Below are positions 51,322-61,155 of a stretch of DNA of 64,000 nt, piece after piece. The notes under the pieces were generated by a model. That model was given only the letters and a program-made list of their open reading frames with translations. It did not search any database and had not been told where the DNA came from. A program made the position numbers and the translations under genes. The DNA is taken from positions 1 to 64,000 of the forward strand of contig JAQSYI010000044.1 in the NCBI GenBank assembly GCA_029256185.1, in the 5' to 3' direction. Each line of letters starts with the position of its first letter. Position 1 is the first letter of the stretch. This DNA is from Paenibacillaceae bacterium (GTDB lineage: Bacteria; Bacillota; Bacilli; Paenibacillales; NBRC-103111).

Positions 51322-53235
51322 GTGCGGGTTTCCAATGTTACAATACGTCACCGTTTATGGTATGCCATGCTGGGAGGAACCGTGCTGTTCGCGGCTCTGG
51401 TCATCCGGCTGGCGTATGTTCAACTGTGGATAGGGCCGGATCTGGCAGAAAAGGCGGAGGACTCATGGCGCAGGAACATTCCTTTTGAAGCGAAGCGGGG
51501 AGAGATCTGGGACCGGAACGGCGTGAAGCTGACTTACAACATTTCCACGCCTACGGTAATGGCCATTCCCGCGCAAGTGAAGAATCCCGAGGATACAGCA
51601 CGCCAGCTGGCGCAGGTACTCCAGATTTCTGAGCAGTCCGTGCTTGAGACGCTTAAGAAGCGCTCCATGATTGAGCGTATTCAGCCGGGAGGGCGGAAGA
51701 TTTCTGCGGAGAAAGCGGAGGAAATCCAGAAGCTGGAGCTTCCCGGGATCGTTGTGGCAGATGACAATAAGCGGTATTATCCGTTCGGGACCCTGGCCTC
51801 GCATATTCTGGGTTTTACAGGAATTGATAATCAGGGCTTGACAGGAGTGGAATCTTCATACAATAATTTGCTGCAGGGCATCCGCGGCGGCGTCTCGTTC
51901 TTGTCTACCGCAAGCGGCGGAGCCATGCCAGGGTCCACTGAACAGTACGAATCTCCCCAGGACGGACTCAATCTCCAGCTTACTATCGATCACTATATTC
52001 AATCTGTAATGGAGCGGGAGATGGACCAGGCCATGGTCCAGCATCAGCCCGACAAGATGATCGGGATTGCCATGGACCCCAATACGGGAGAGATTCTGGC
52101 CATGGCCAGCAGACCTACTTACGATCCGGGGAACTTCCGGGATTACGCTTCAGAGGTATACAACCGCAATCTGCCGATATGGATGACCTATGAGCCCGGC
52201 TCTACCTTCAAGATCATTACTTTGGCTGCGGCTCTCCAGGAAGGAAAGGTCAATCTGGCTGAATCGTTCTATGATCCTGGCTATATTGAAGTGGCGGGTG
52301 CGCGTCTGCGTTGCTGGAAGCGGGGCGGACACGGAAGCGAAACTTTCCAGCAGGTGGTGGAAAATTCCTGCAACCCGGGTTTTGTGGTAATGGGAGAGCG
52401 GTTGGGGAAAGAAACCTTGTTTGATTACATCTCCAAATTCGGCTTCGGCAAAAAAACCGGCATTGATCTAAACGGCGAAGAAAACGGCATCATGTTCAAG
52501 CTGAACCGGGTAGGCCCCGTTGAATTGGCTACAACTGCTTTCGGACAGGGGGTGTCTGTGACTCCGATCCAGCAGGTTGCCGCGGTCTCCGCTGCCATTA
52601 ACGGCGGCAAGCTGTATAAGCCCCGTGTGACCAAGGGCTGGTATCACCCGGTAACAGGGGAAATGGTGGAGTCTTCCAAGCCTGAATTGGTCCGGGAAGT
52701 GATCAGTCCCGAAACCTCCAAGCAGGTGCGGGAGTCGCTGGAGAAGGTGGTTGCCTTGGGCACCGGACGCAATTCGTTCATCGAAGGCTACCGGGTCGGC
52801 GGTAAAACAGGTACTGCCCAAAAGGTGGTCAACGGGCATTATTCGGCAAGCGAGCACATCGTCTCCTTCGTCGGATTCGCCCCGGCCGACAATCCCAGGC
52901 TTGTGGTATATATCGCGGTGGATAACCCCAAAGGAGTCCAATTCGGAGGTACGATCGCCGCTCCGATTGTGCGCAATATTATGGCGGACTCTCTCCGCTA
53001 CATGAAGGTGGAGCCCAGCAAGGATCAGGTTCCGAAAACGTATAAATACCCGGATATACCCGATGTGGAAGTCCCGAATATGGTAGGAATGACGATTCAG
53101 GATATCTATGAGGATATCCGTTCTGATCTGGTGCTCTCCAGGTCGGGCACCGGCAGCAAAGTAGCCAGCCAATTGCCGGCGGCGGGCACCAAGCTTCCCC
53201 AGGGCTCCACTGTCCGGATCTATCTGTCGGATTAG
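51322..53235 (+). CDS. spoVD: sporulation transpeptidase SpoVD
   Basis: 637 residues; GTG 7 nt after AAGGGGAG. Membrane helix ~15-32, EAKRGEIWDRNGVKL, transpeptidase with Ser294/Lys297 in EPGSTFKII, SCN in VENSCNPGF, and GGKTGTAQK, and a single C-terminal PASTA domain (VPNMVGMTIQDIYEDIRS). The single PASTA and position after pbpB mark it as SpoVD, which works with SpoVE in spore cortex synthesis. The 153-bp gap upstream contains a possible own promoter (TATAAA at 51297), in line with sporulation-specific expression in Bacillus. Confidence 0.93.
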   Translation: MRVSNVTIRHRLWYAMLGGTVLFAALVIRLAYVQLWIGPDLAEKAEDSWRRNIPFEAKRGEIWDRNGVKLTYNISTPTVMAIPAQVKNPEDTARQLAQVLQISEQSVLETLKKRSMIERIQPGGRKISAEKAEEIQKLELPGIVVADDNKRYYPFGTLASHILGFTGIDNQGLTGVESSYNNLLQGIRGGVSFLSTASGGAMPGSTEQYESPQDGLNLQLTIDHYIQSVMEREMDQAMVQHQPDKMIGIAMDPNTGEILAMASRPTYDPGNFRDYASEVYNRNLPIWMTYEPGSTFKIITLAAALQEGKVNLAESFYDPGYIEVAGARLRCWKRGGHGSETFQQVVENSCNPGFVVMGERLGKETLFDYISKFGFGKKTGIDLNGEENGIMFKLNRVGPVELATTAFGQGVSVTPIQQVAAVSAAINGGKLYKPRVTKGWYHPVTGEMVESSKPELVREVISPETSKQVRESLEKVVALGTGRNSFIEGYRVGGKTGTAQKVVNGHYSASEHIVSFVGFAPADNPRLVVYIAVDNPKGVQFGGTIAAPIVRNIMADSLRYMKVEPSKDQVPKTYKYPDIPDVEVPNMVGMTIQDIYEDIRSDLVLSRSGTGSKVASQLPAAGTKLPQGSTVRIYLSD

Positions 53236-53404
53236 AGTTCACTTCACTTTGACGGGATAAAAATGCAGGGGTCCCCGCAAAGTACCAGAAATAAGCACCG
53301 TAAGCATCTGCGTCACTTTGTGGGGCATAAGTACGGGTTCCCGCCAAAGTAATCGGAATAGGCAGCAGAGGTTCACTTCACTTTGGTGGGATTAATTAGG
53401 AGGG
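53236..53404 (+). repeat. SD-proximal hairpin leader (family B) before murE
   Basis: The phrase GTTCACTTCACTTTG occurs at 53237 and 53371. Two stems can form: CCCCGCAAAGT with ACTTTGTGGGG (53273-53325), and TTCCCGCCAAAGT with ACTTTGGTGGGA (53338-53390). The second ends 6 nt before TTAGGAGGGG, the SD of murE. Sequence is unrelated to family A but the layout is the same. Confidence 0.75.
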
Positions 53405-53410
53405 GTAGAT

Positions 53411-54898
53411 ATGTTGCTGAAGGAATTGGCTTCACTATTCACCGTATCAAGCATTGCCGGGGATGGCGGCACGGAATTTACCGGGATTCAGGCCGACTCC
53501 CGTCTTGTAGCGCCCGGCGATTTATTTATATGTGTTCGGGGATTGATATCAGACGGTCATGCATACGCTGCCAAGGCGGTGGAGGCGGGGGCGTGCGCCC
53601 TTGTGGTGGAGGAGCTGCTTCCTCTGGATATACCGATGATCCTGGTCAAGGATGCCCGCTATGCCATGGCAGTGATTGCCGGCCGGTTCTATGGCTATCC
53701 CAGCCAGCAGATGAAGGTAATCGGCATCACAGGCACCAACGGCAAAACCACCTCCACCTATATCATCGAAAAAATATTGGGAGACCACGGCTTCCGCACC
53801 GGCCTCATGGGATCCGTCCAGATGAAGATCGGCGATAAAGCGTTCCCGATGGCCCATACTACCCAGGAATCTCTGGATTTGCAAAAGAACTTCGCCGCGA
53901 TGGCAGAGAACAAGACGGATTATTGCATCATGGAAGTATCAAGCCACGCCCTGGATCTGGGCAGAGTCAAGGAAACCCGTTTCCGTACAGCATTGTTCAC
54001 CAATCTGACCCAAGACCATCTGGATTACCACAAAACCATGGACGAGTACAGGATTGCCAAAGGGCTGCTGTTCTCCCGCCTGGGCAATGGGGGGATAGAG
54101 CGGCCCCAGGATCGAAGCTACGCCGTGCTGAACGCAGATGATCCGGCCAGCGCGTATTATGCCAAACAGGCAGGGGTAGAGGTTGTTACCTATGGCATCG
54201 CAAACGGGGCAGACGTGCGGGCGCAAGACATCCGGATTACGGCCAAGGGTACAGCGTTTCGTCTAACCACCTTTTTGGGAGAGGCGGACGTTCAGATTAA
54301 GCTTGTCGGCAAATTTAATGTGTACAATGCGCTGGGAGCCGTTGCAGTATGCCTTTTGGAAGGTGTATCCTTAGAGCAGACCGTGTCGAGCCTTACAGCC
54401 ATGCTTCCGGTAGAAGGACGTATGGAGGCAGTAGAGGAGGATCAGGACTTTCTGGTGCTTGTAGACTTTGCCCACACTCCTGACGGGCTGGAAAATGCGT
54501 TGACTGCCGTCAAAGAAGTGGCTCAAGGCCGCATTATTACCGTATTCGGCTGCGGAGGCGACCGGGATAGGACCAAGCGTCCCAAGATGGGCCGGATTGC
54601 CGCAAGCTACAGCGATTATGTATTCGTGACCTCCGATAATCCCCGCTCAGAGGAGCCCGAGGCCATTCTTAAGGATATTGAGCCGGGGGTGCATGAGGCG
54701 GGACTCTCCGCGGAGCGTTATGAGATGATAGCGGATAGGCGCACGGCGATTCAAAAGGCTATTGAAATGGCAAGCCCGAAAGATGTAGTATTAATTGCGG
54801 GAAAAGGTCATGAAACCTATCAAATCATTAAAGGTGCAACCCATCATTTTGATGACCGCGAAGAAGCACGCAGCGCGCTAAGGAGTCGGAAGCATTGA
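53411..54898 (+). CDS. murE: UDP-MurNAc-tripeptide synthetase MurE
   Basis: 495 residues; ATG 6 nt after AGGAGGGG. It adds meso-diaminopimelate to UDP-MurNAc-L-Ala-D-Glu in the cytoplasm. Seen: FTGIQADSRLVAPGDLF, the ATP loop GITGTNGKTTSTYI, TTQESLD, MEVSSHAL, NLTQDHLDYH, the DAP-selecting motif DNPR in VTSDNPRSEEP, and GKGHETYQ. The DNPR motif predicts DAP-type (A1-gamma) peptidoglycan. Its stop codon overlaps the murF start. Confidence 0.97.
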   Translation: MLLKELASLFTVSSIAGDGGTEFTGIQADSRLVAPGDLFICVRGLISDGHAYAAKAVEAGACALVVEELLPLDIPMILVKDARYAMAVIAGRFYGYPSQQMKVIGITGTNGKTTSTYIIEKILGDHGFRTGLMGSVQMKIGDKAFPMAHTTQESLDLQKNFAAMAENKTDYCIMEVSSHALDLGRVKETRFRTALFTNLTQDHLDYHKTMDEYRIAKGLLFSRLGNGGIERPQDRSYAVLNADDPASAYYAKQAGVEVVTYGIANGADVRAQDIRITAKGTAFRLTTFLGEADVQIKLVGKFNVYNALGAVAVCLLEGVSLEQTVSSLTAMLPVEGRMEAVEEDQDFLVLVDFAHTPDGLENALTAVKEVAQGRIITVFGCGGDRDRTKRPKMGRIAASYSDYVFVTSDNPRSEEPEAILKDIEPGVHEAGLSAERYEMIADRRTAIQKAIEMASPKDVVLIAGKGHETYQIIKGATHHFDDREEARSALRSRKH

Positions 54899-56286
54899 TG
54901 AAACGTAAGTTGAGCGAGATTGCCCGGATGGCTGGAGGCACTGTCCCCGAGTTATTCGGGGAAGTAGAGGTATGCGGGGTGGCCGTTCATCCGAAGGATG
55001 TTCAGGCCGGTTATTTGTTCGTGCCCTTAAGGGATGAAAGCGGAGACGGCCATGATACCGCCGAGGAAGCTGTCCGCCGCGGGGCCGCCGCATTGCTGTG
55101 GGAGAATGGGCACAGCGCCGTTTATCCGGGGCATGTTCCTGCGGTGCGGGTAGAGAATACGGAGCATGCGCTGGTGCAGCTTGCCCGGGAATACCGCAAG
55201 GAGCTGCCTGTGCGCACCATGGTCATTACCGGCAGCGACGGCAAAACCACCACCAAGGATCTGCTTGCAGCCATATTGGCTACCACCTACAGGATTTATC
55301 AGGGCAGCACGGGAACTGCCAATCCGTTGGTGGATTTGGCATGTTCGATTCTGCATATGGATGAGACCACCCAGATGGCCGTGTTTGAGCTTCAATGGAG
55401 TGAGAAGGGCGGACTTGGGGAACAAAGCAAGCTGCTTGCCCCCGAGGCGGCGATTATTACCAACGTGGGTGAGGCCCACTTGAAGCAACTGGGCACTCGT
55501 CGGGAGATTGCCTACGCCAAGATGCAGGTTGTGGATGGCCTCATTCCAGGCGGCTTACTGGTATATAACGGCGAGGAGCCCTTGCTCGCGGAAGCGCTCA
55601 GGCTCGCCGATAAGCTGGATGGAGTGCTTACCTACCGGTTCGGGTCTGACGATACCAATGATCTGTTCCCGATTGCGATGCTCAATGAACCTGACGGCAC
55701 TTCCTTCAAGACCAATCTGCCTACCGGCTCCTACTTCCGGATTCCGCTCCTTGGACTTCATAATATTATGAATGCATTGGCCGCTGTGGCGGTCTCCAAA
55801 TATATGGGGGTATACGATCTCGATGTAGTAAGCGGTTTGAAAAACATGGAGCGGAACTATACCAGGCTTGTGCCCATGAGCACCCGTTTCGGGGCAGTCA
55901 TTCTCAACGATTCCCAAAGTGCAAGCCCTACGTCCATGAAGGCGGCCATTGAGCTGCTGAAGGATCTACCCGGCTACGAGCGCAAGATCGTGGTGCTGGG
56001 AGATATGACGGACTTGGGGCCTGATGAAATCCGGTTCCATAAGGAAGTGGGCGCGCTTTTGACCCAACCTGATATCTATAAGGTGTTCGCCTATGGAACA
56101 TTAGCCAAGCATATTGCGTCTGAAGCAAGTAAAGGATTGCCTGCAGGCCGGGTGCGCTGGTTCCAGGAAAAGGCGGAGCTGATTGACGCAGTGGCTGCCG
56201 AGGCCAAGGAGAAGGACGCGATTCTGGTGAAGGGTTCCAGGATGATGGGCCTTGATGAACTGGTCGAGGTTTTGACCGGCGTATAG
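54898..56286 (+). CDS. murF: UDP-MurNAc-pentapeptide synthetase MurF
   Basis: 462 residues from ATG 54898, overlapping the murE stop by 1 nt (TGATG); TTG 54895 has better spacing from AAGGAG (9 versus 12 nt) and could be the true start. Adds D-Ala-D-Ala. Seen: VAVHPKDVQAGYLFVPL, ITGSDGKTTTKDLLAAIL, NEAH-type VGEAHLKQLGTR, LNDSQSASPTSMKAAI and LGDMTDLGP. In Bacillus murF is outside the dcw cluster, so its presence between murE and mraY is the ancestral arrangement. Confidence 0.96.
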   Translation: MKRKLSEIARMAGGTVPELFGEVEVCGVAVHPKDVQAGYLFVPLRDESGDGHDTAEEAVRRGAAALLWENGHSAVYPGHVPAVRVENTEHALVQLAREYRKELPVRTMVITGSDGKTTTKDLLAAILATTYRIYQGSTGTANPLVDLACSILHMDETTQMAVFELQWSEKGGLGEQSKLLAPEAAIITNVGEAHLKQLGTRREIAYAKMQVVDGLIPGGLLVYNGEEPLLAEALRLADKLDGVLTYRFGSDDTNDLFPIAMLNEPDGTSFKTNLPTGSYFRIPLLGLHNIMNALAAVAVSKYMGVYDLDVVSGLKNMERNYTRLVPMSTRFGAVILNDSQSASPTSMKAAIELLKDLPGYERKIVVLGDMTDLGPDEIRFHKEVGALLTQPDIYKVFAYGTLAKHIASEASKGLPAGRVRWFQEKAELIDAVAAEAKEKDAILVKGSRMMGLDELVEVLTGV

Positions 56287-56337
56287 GTTTGCCTGCCCCG
56301 GCAGGAGTTTTTCTCACAAACACAGGGGGCTAGTGTC

Positions 56338-57303
56338 GTGATCGATTTGAAGGAAATCTTGTTTCCGCTGGGAGTTGCCTTTTTGTTTGCCTTGCTTGCC
56401 GGGCCGTTGTTTATTCCGCTTCTCAGAAGGCTGAAATTCGGCCAGCAGATCCGCAAGGAAGGACCGCAGGGGCATCAGAAGAAAGCCGGAACGCCCACCA
56501 TGGGAGGCGTTATTATTCTGCTCGCCCTGTCTGTGGCGGCACTCCGTTTTTCCGACAAGAATGAGGAACTGGTCATCCTTCTGGTAGCTGCTCTGGGATA
56601 CGGGCTGGTTGGTTTTCTGGATGATTACATCAAGATTTTGTTCCGGCGCTCCCTGGGGCTCACCGCCAAGCAGAAGCTGCTGGGCCAGTTGTTGGTGTCC
56701 GGTTTTGTCTGTTACATGCTGTACCGGATCGGCCATTCCACGGATCTGACTGTGCCGCTGACGGATTATTCCATTCCTCTTGGCTGGCTGTACTTTCCTT
56801 TTGTCGTGATTATGATGCTGGGCATGTCCAATGCGGTTAATTTTACCGACGGATTGGATGGACTGCTTGCCGGCACAAGCGCTATCGCTTTTGGGGCGTA
56901 TCTGATCATCGCCATGAAGGTGCATGATCCCGAGTCTGCTATTTTTGCCGCGTCGATGGTGGGAGCTGTGCTTGGCTTTCTGGTATTCAACGCCCATCCG
57001 GCCAAGGTGTTCATGGGAGACACGGGCTCGCTTGGCATAGGCGGGGCACTATGTGCGGTGGCCATTCTCACCAAGGCAGAGCTGGTTATCCTTATCATCG
57101 GCGGAGTATTCGTATTGGAGCTGCTGTCGGTAGTGATTCAGGTTGTCTCCTTCAAGACCCGGGGCAAGCGGGTATTCAAAATGAGCCCGGTCCACCATCA
57201 CTTCGAATTGGTAGGATGGTCGGAATGGCGGGTTGTCATCACGTTCTGGACTGCAGGCTTGCTGCTTGCCGGAATCGGACTATACGTAAACGGGGTGTTC
57301 TAG
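56338..57303 (+). CDS. mraY: phospho-MurNAc-pentapeptide translocase MraY
   Basis: 321 residues; GTG 8 nt after AGGGGG. Ten membrane helices. Catalytic and substrate motifs: GPQGHQKKAGTPTMGGV, the Asp pair in GFLDDYIK, NAVNFTDGLDGL, FMGDTGSLGIGG and the histidine motif PVHHHFE. It attaches phospho-MurNAc-pentapeptide to undecaprenyl phosphate to make lipid I. Lies 51 nt after murF. Confidence 0.97.
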   Translation: MIDLKEILFPLGVAFLFALLAGPLFIPLLRRLKFGQQIRKEGPQGHQKKAGTPTMGGVIILLALSVAALRFSDKNEELVILLVAALGYGLVGFLDDYIKILFRRSLGLTAKQKLLGQLLVSGFVCYMLYRIGHSTDLTVPLTDYSIPLGWLYFPFVVIMMLGMSNAVNFTDGLDGLLAGTSAIAFGAYLIIAMKVHDPESAIFAASMVGAVLGFLVFNAHPAKVFMGDTGSLGIGGALCAVAILTKAELVILIIGGVFVLELLSVVIQVVSFKTRGKRVFKMSPVHHHFELVGWSEWRVVITFWTAGLLLAGIGLYVNGVF

Positions 57304-57306
57304 GAG

Positions 57307-58737
57307 ATGAGAGAGCCGAGCTGGTATAAAAACAAACAGGTGATCGTGCTGGGCCTGGCGAGGAGCGGTGTGGCGGTAGCCAAGCTGTTCTGGCAATGGG
57401 GTGCGGACGTTACCGTAAACGATAAGAAAATGCGCGAAGAATGCCCTGAGGCCGATGAACTTGCGGCTCTGGGTATTTCTGTTATTTGCGGCGGCCACCC
57501 GCCCGAGCTGATTTCGCCGGATGTGGCGCTGGTGGTGAAGAATCCCGGTATTCCCTACAAAGCCGCTCCGGTGGCCCGTGCTGCCGAATTAGGCATTGAT
57601 ATCGTCACGGAGGTGGAAGTGGCCTATCATATTTGCCGCGCCCCCATGATCGGAATTACCGGCTCCAACGGCAAGACCACTACCACTACCTGGGTCGGCA
57701 AAATGCTCGCGGCTGCTGGCATGAGTCCTATTGTGGCAGGCAATATCGGCCGGGCTTTATGCGATGCGGCAGTAGGGGCTACAGAGCAGGACTGGATGGT
57801 GGTGGAACTGTCCAGCTTTCAACTGAAAGGAACCCGGGAATTCCGCCCGCGAATTGCCTGTCTGTTGAATGTTTATGAGACGCATCTGGACTACCACGGC
57901 ACGATGGAGGATTATGCCGGCTCCAAGCAGAAGCTGTTTGCCAACCAGCAAGAAAGCGATGTGGCTGTAGTTAACTGGGACGACCCCTTCTGCCGCTCCA
58001 TTATCCCGCAGCTGGCGGGTCAGGTGCTGCCTTTTTCCATGCAAGAGGAACTTCAGAAAGGCGTTTATACGGCATGGCTGCCGGTTGGAGCTGCGGGGGA
58101 AGAAGAAGCGGAAGGTAAACGGTATATCGTGTATAAAAGTCCTGAAGGCCAATTAACACCCGTACTGCCTACGGAAGAGATTGGAATCCCGGGAGAGTTC
58201 AATGTAGAGAACGCCCTTGCCGCTGTGGCCTGCGCCCTGTCTGCAGGCGCTTCTGTAGAGGGGATTGCCCGTTCGCTCCGGGAATTCCGCGGTGTGGAGC
58301 ACCGGCTGGAATTCGTGAGGGACATAAACGGGATCGTCTATTACAATAATTCCAAGGCGACTAATCCTGCCGCGACTGTGAAGGCCATGGAGGCATTCAC
58401 CAAGCCGATTGTGCTCATTGCCGGAGGGCTGGAACGGGGAATGGATTATCTGGACCTGGTTCCGCATTTCCGGGAGCGGGTTAAGGCTGTGGTGGCGTTG
58501 GGGGAAACCCGGGAAAAAATAGCCGCCGCGGCAGCGGCGGCGGGAATCAACCTGATCAAAACCGTCGATACTGCTAACAGCCCGGCGGAGGCCCTTGACG
58601 CTTGCGTAGCGGCAGCGGCTGCTTTTGCCAACGAGGGAGATGTGGTCCTCCTGTCTCCGGCCTGCGCCAGCTGGGACATGTTTGCCTCTTACGAGGAACG
58701 GGGTAGCATTTTTAAACAGTCCGTGCATAACCTTTAA
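57307..58737 (+). CDS. murD: UDP-MurNAc-L-alanine:D-glutamate ligase MurD
   Basis: 476 residues; the ATG lies only 3 nt past the mraY stop and the best SD (TAGGAG) abuts it, an unusually short spacing. Seen: IVLGLARSGVAVAKLF, KNPGIPY, ATP loop GITGSNGKTTTTTWVGKML, LNVYETHLDYHGTMEDY, GVEHRLEFV, YYNNSKATNPAATVKA and LLSPACASWDMFASYEERG. It adds D-Glu in the cytoplasm, before MurE in the pathway. Confidence 0.96.
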   Translation: MREPSWYKNKQVIVLGLARSGVAVAKLFWQWGADVTVNDKKMREECPEADELAALGISVICGGHPPELISPDVALVVKNPGIPYKAAPVARAAELGIDIVTEVEVAYHICRAPMIGITGSNGKTTTTTWVGKMLAAAGMSPIVAGNIGRALCDAAVGATEQDWMVVELSSFQLKGTREFRPRIACLLNVYETHLDYHGTMEDYAGSKQKLFANQQESDVAVVNWDDPFCRSIIPQLAGQVLPFSMQEELQKGVYTAWLPVGAAGEEEAEGKRYIVYKSPEGQLTPVLPTEEIGIPGEFNVENALAAVACALSAGASVEGIARSLREFRGVEHRLEFVRDINGIVYYNNSKATNPAATVKAMEAFTKPIVLIAGGLERGMDYLDLVPHFRERVKAVVALGETREKIAAAAAAAGINLIKTVDTANSPAEALDACVAAAAAFANEGDVVLLSPACASWDMFASYEERGSIFKQSVHNL

Positions 58738-58794
58738 CAGAGGGGTCCAAGCCTGTCTTGCCCCTCATAAGCTTTCTTGTGAGAGGTGTCGGGC

Positions 58795-59892
58795 ATGGGT
58801 AAAACTCGTATGGCTCCGGATCTGATTATGCTGATCACTACTTTGGCGCTTCTTACCATCGGGGTTGTGATGGTCTACAGCGCCAGTGCGGTATTGTCCT
58901 ATCATGATTTCGGAGACTGGTATTATTACGTGAAACGCCAACTGCTGTTTGCCGTTCTTGGCCTGATCGCCATGACTGCCGTCATGAATGTGGACTACCT
59001 GGTATGGAAGAAATTCGCCAAGCTTGCCTTGCTTGCCGGCCTGGCCCTGCTGGTGCTGGTGCTGATTCCGGGAGTGGGTGTGATCCGCGGCGGAGCCAGA
59101 AGCTGGATCGGGATCAGCTCCTTCGGCATTCAGCCCTCGGAGTTTATGAAAATCTGCATGATTATGTTTCTGTCCAAGATGCTGTCTGACAAGCAGGGGG
59201 AGATCACTCAATTTACCAAAGGTCTTCTGCCGCCGCTTGCGGTGATGGGACTGGCATTCGGCTTGATCATGCTGCAGCCAGATCTGGGTACCGGAGTGGT
59301 ATTGGTAGGCGCTTCTCTGCTCATCATCTTTGCAGCAGGGGCCCGGATGGCCCATCTGGCCGGACTTGCCATGATCGGGGTGGCGGGTTTCGTCGCTCTT
59401 ATCATCGCAGCTCCATACCGGCTGCAGCGGATTACCGCTTTTCTGGACCCTTGGTCGGACCCGTTGGGGGCAGGCTATCAGGCGATCCAGTCCTTGTATG
59501 CCATCGGGCCGGGAGGGCTGGTGGGGCTGGGACTTGGGGCAAGCCGCCAGAAGTACAGCTACCTACCTGAGCCGCAGACGGATTTTATCTTCTCGATTAT
59601 TTCCGAAGAATTGGGCTTTATCGGCGGAGGTCTGGTGCTGGTGCTGTTCACCCTGCTGGTATGGCGGGGGATGCGAACGGCTATCACCGCCCCGGATACC
59701 TTCGGCAGTCTGCTGGCCGCCGGAATTACCGGGATGATTGCGGTGCAGGTAATCATCAATATCGGCGTGGTAATCGGCATGTTTCCCGTTACCGGCATCA
59801 CGCTGCCGTTGATCAGCTACGGGGGTTCCTCCTTGTCCCTTATGCTTGTGTCCATTGGCATTCTGCTTAACATATCACGTTATTCGAGGTGA
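58795..59892 (+). CDS. spoVE: SEDS glycosyltransferase SpoVE (FtsW paralogue)
   Basis: 365 residues from ATG 58795 (GAGAGG 8 nt upstream); GTG 58786 overlaps that site. Ten membrane helices with SEDS motifs: VMVYSASAVLS, ARSWIGISSFGIQPSEFMK, LQPDLGTGVVL, GAGYQAIQSLYAIGPGGLVG, PEPQTDFIFSIISEELGF and FPVTGITLPLISYGGSS. Its position after murD matches spoVE of Bacillus; since ftsW lies elsewhere there, this gene is most likely the sporulation polymerase, partner of SpoVD. The name FtsW cannot be fully excluded from sequence alone. Confidence 0.88.
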   Translation: MGKTRMAPDLIMLITTLALLTIGVVMVYSASAVLSYHDFGDWYYYVKRQLLFAVLGLIAMTAVMNVDYLVWKKFAKLALLAGLALLVLVLIPGVGVIRGGARSWIGISSFGIQPSEFMKICMIMFLSKMLSDKQGEITQFTKGLLPPLAVMGLAFGLIMLQPDLGTGVVLVGASLLIIFAAGARMAHLAGLAMIGVAGFVALIIAAPYRLQRITAFLDPWSDPLGAGYQAIQSLYAIGPGGLVGLGLGASRQKYSYLPEPQTDFIFSIISEELGFIGGGLVLVLFTLLVWRGMRTAITAPDTFGSLLAAGITGMIAVQVIINIGVVIGMFPVTGITLPLISYGGSSLSLMLVSIGILLNISRYSR

Positions 59893-59902
59893 TTTTCTCC
59901 AC

Positions 59903-60976
59903 ATGAATAAAATTGTATTTACCGGGGGCGGTTCGGCGGGGCATGTGACGCCGAACCTTGCTCTTATTGGGGAACTCCGCCAAGCAGGCTGGAGTATCGA
60001 GTATATCGGCTCTGCGGACGGTATTGAGCGGGGGATTATCGCCGAGACCGGCATTCCCTTTCATGCGATCTCATCGGGGAAGCTGCGTCGCTATTTTGAT
60101 CTGAAGAACTTCAAGGACCCTCTAAAGGTAATGAAGGGGGTCTGGGATGCGTACCGGGTGCTGGGCAAGGTGAAGCCGGATGTGGTTTTCTCCAAGGGTG
60201 GCTTCGTGACGGTTCCGGTGGTTGCCGCCGCCAAGCTGCGGGGGATTCCGGTGATCATTCACGAATCCGATATTACGCCGGGGCTGGCCAATAGAATCTC
60301 CACGCCTCTGGCCAGACGGGTGTGCGTGAATTTTCCCGAAACGGTGAAGCACATCAAGGGCAACAAAGCGGTATACACCGGTCTTCCCATCCGGCCGGAG
60401 CTGCTGGCAGGACGCGGCGATAAAGCCAGAGCCGAGCTTGATTTCGTTCGCAGCCGCCCGGTGGTACTGGTGATGGGAGGGAGTTTGGGAGCCAAGTCCA
60501 TTAATGAGACGGTCCGGGAAGCCCTGCCGGAGCTTCTTGCCGACTTCCAGATTATTCATATTTGCGGCAAAGGCCACCTAAGCCCGGAGCTTGCGGGAAA
60601 AAGGGGCTACAAGCAGTTCGAATTCGTCTCCGGCGGCTTGGCCAATCTGATGGCCCTGGCCGATGTGGTGGTATCCCGCGCGGGCGCCACCTCGATTTTT
60701 GAATTTCTGGTGCTTCGCAAGCCCATGCTGCTGGTGCCGTTGAGCCGGCAGGCCAGCCGGGGGGACCAGATTCTGAATGCCCAGTCATTTGCCCGCAGGG
60801 GATTTGCTGAGGTGTTGGAAGAAGAGGAGCTTACGGGAGCGTCACTGTTGGGGAAGATCCGCTTGTTGTACGAGAACAGAGAAAGCTATATTGCGGCCAT
60901 GCAGGGAGAGACGGGCGGAAATGACGCCTCTGCCGCTATCGTTTCTATGATCAAGGAGGAGGCGAAGGCCCGCTGA
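59903..60976 (+). CDS. murG: undecaprenyl-PP-MurNAc-pentapeptide GlcNAc transferase MurG
   Basis: 357 residues from ATG 59903 (GAGGTG 11 nt upstream). GT28 fold: TGGGSAGHVTPNLALI, EYIGSADGIERGII, VFSKGGFVTVPVVAAAK, HESDITPGLANR, VLVMGGSLGAKSIN, and VVSRAGATSIFEFLVL with KPMLLVPLS. It adds GlcNAc to lipid I at the inner membrane face to give lipid II. The gene lies 10 nt after spoVE. Confidence 0.96.
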   Translation: MNKIVFTGGGSAGHVTPNLALIGELRQAGWSIEYIGSADGIERGIIAETGIPFHAISSGKLRRYFDLKNFKDPLKVMKGVWDAYRVLGKVKPDVVFSKGGFVTVPVVAAAKLRGIPVIIHESDITPGLANRISTPLARRVCVNFPETVKHIKGNKAVYTGLPIRPELLAGRGDKARAELDFVRSRPVVLVMGGSLGAKSINETVREALPELLADFQIIHICGKGHLSPELAGKRGYKQFEFVSGGLANLMALADVVVSRAGATSIFEFLVLRKPMLLVPLSRQASRGDQILNAQSFARRGFAEVLEEEELTGASLLGKIRLLYENRESYIAAMQGETGGNDASAAIVSMIKEEAKAR

Positions 60977-61155
60977 CAGCTTTTCGCAAAGCTTAGATGG
61001 GCATTTGTCACACTCTCCGCTCTTTTACATAAACTACACTATAACCGTGACAGACACCCGGTGGAAGGAAGCATTCCGGAGATTTCGCAAGGATAAGGGA
61101 GATCGTCTCGAGAATGTTTGCTGCTGCCCGATTTCTGTGAAGGAGGTTGCTCTTG

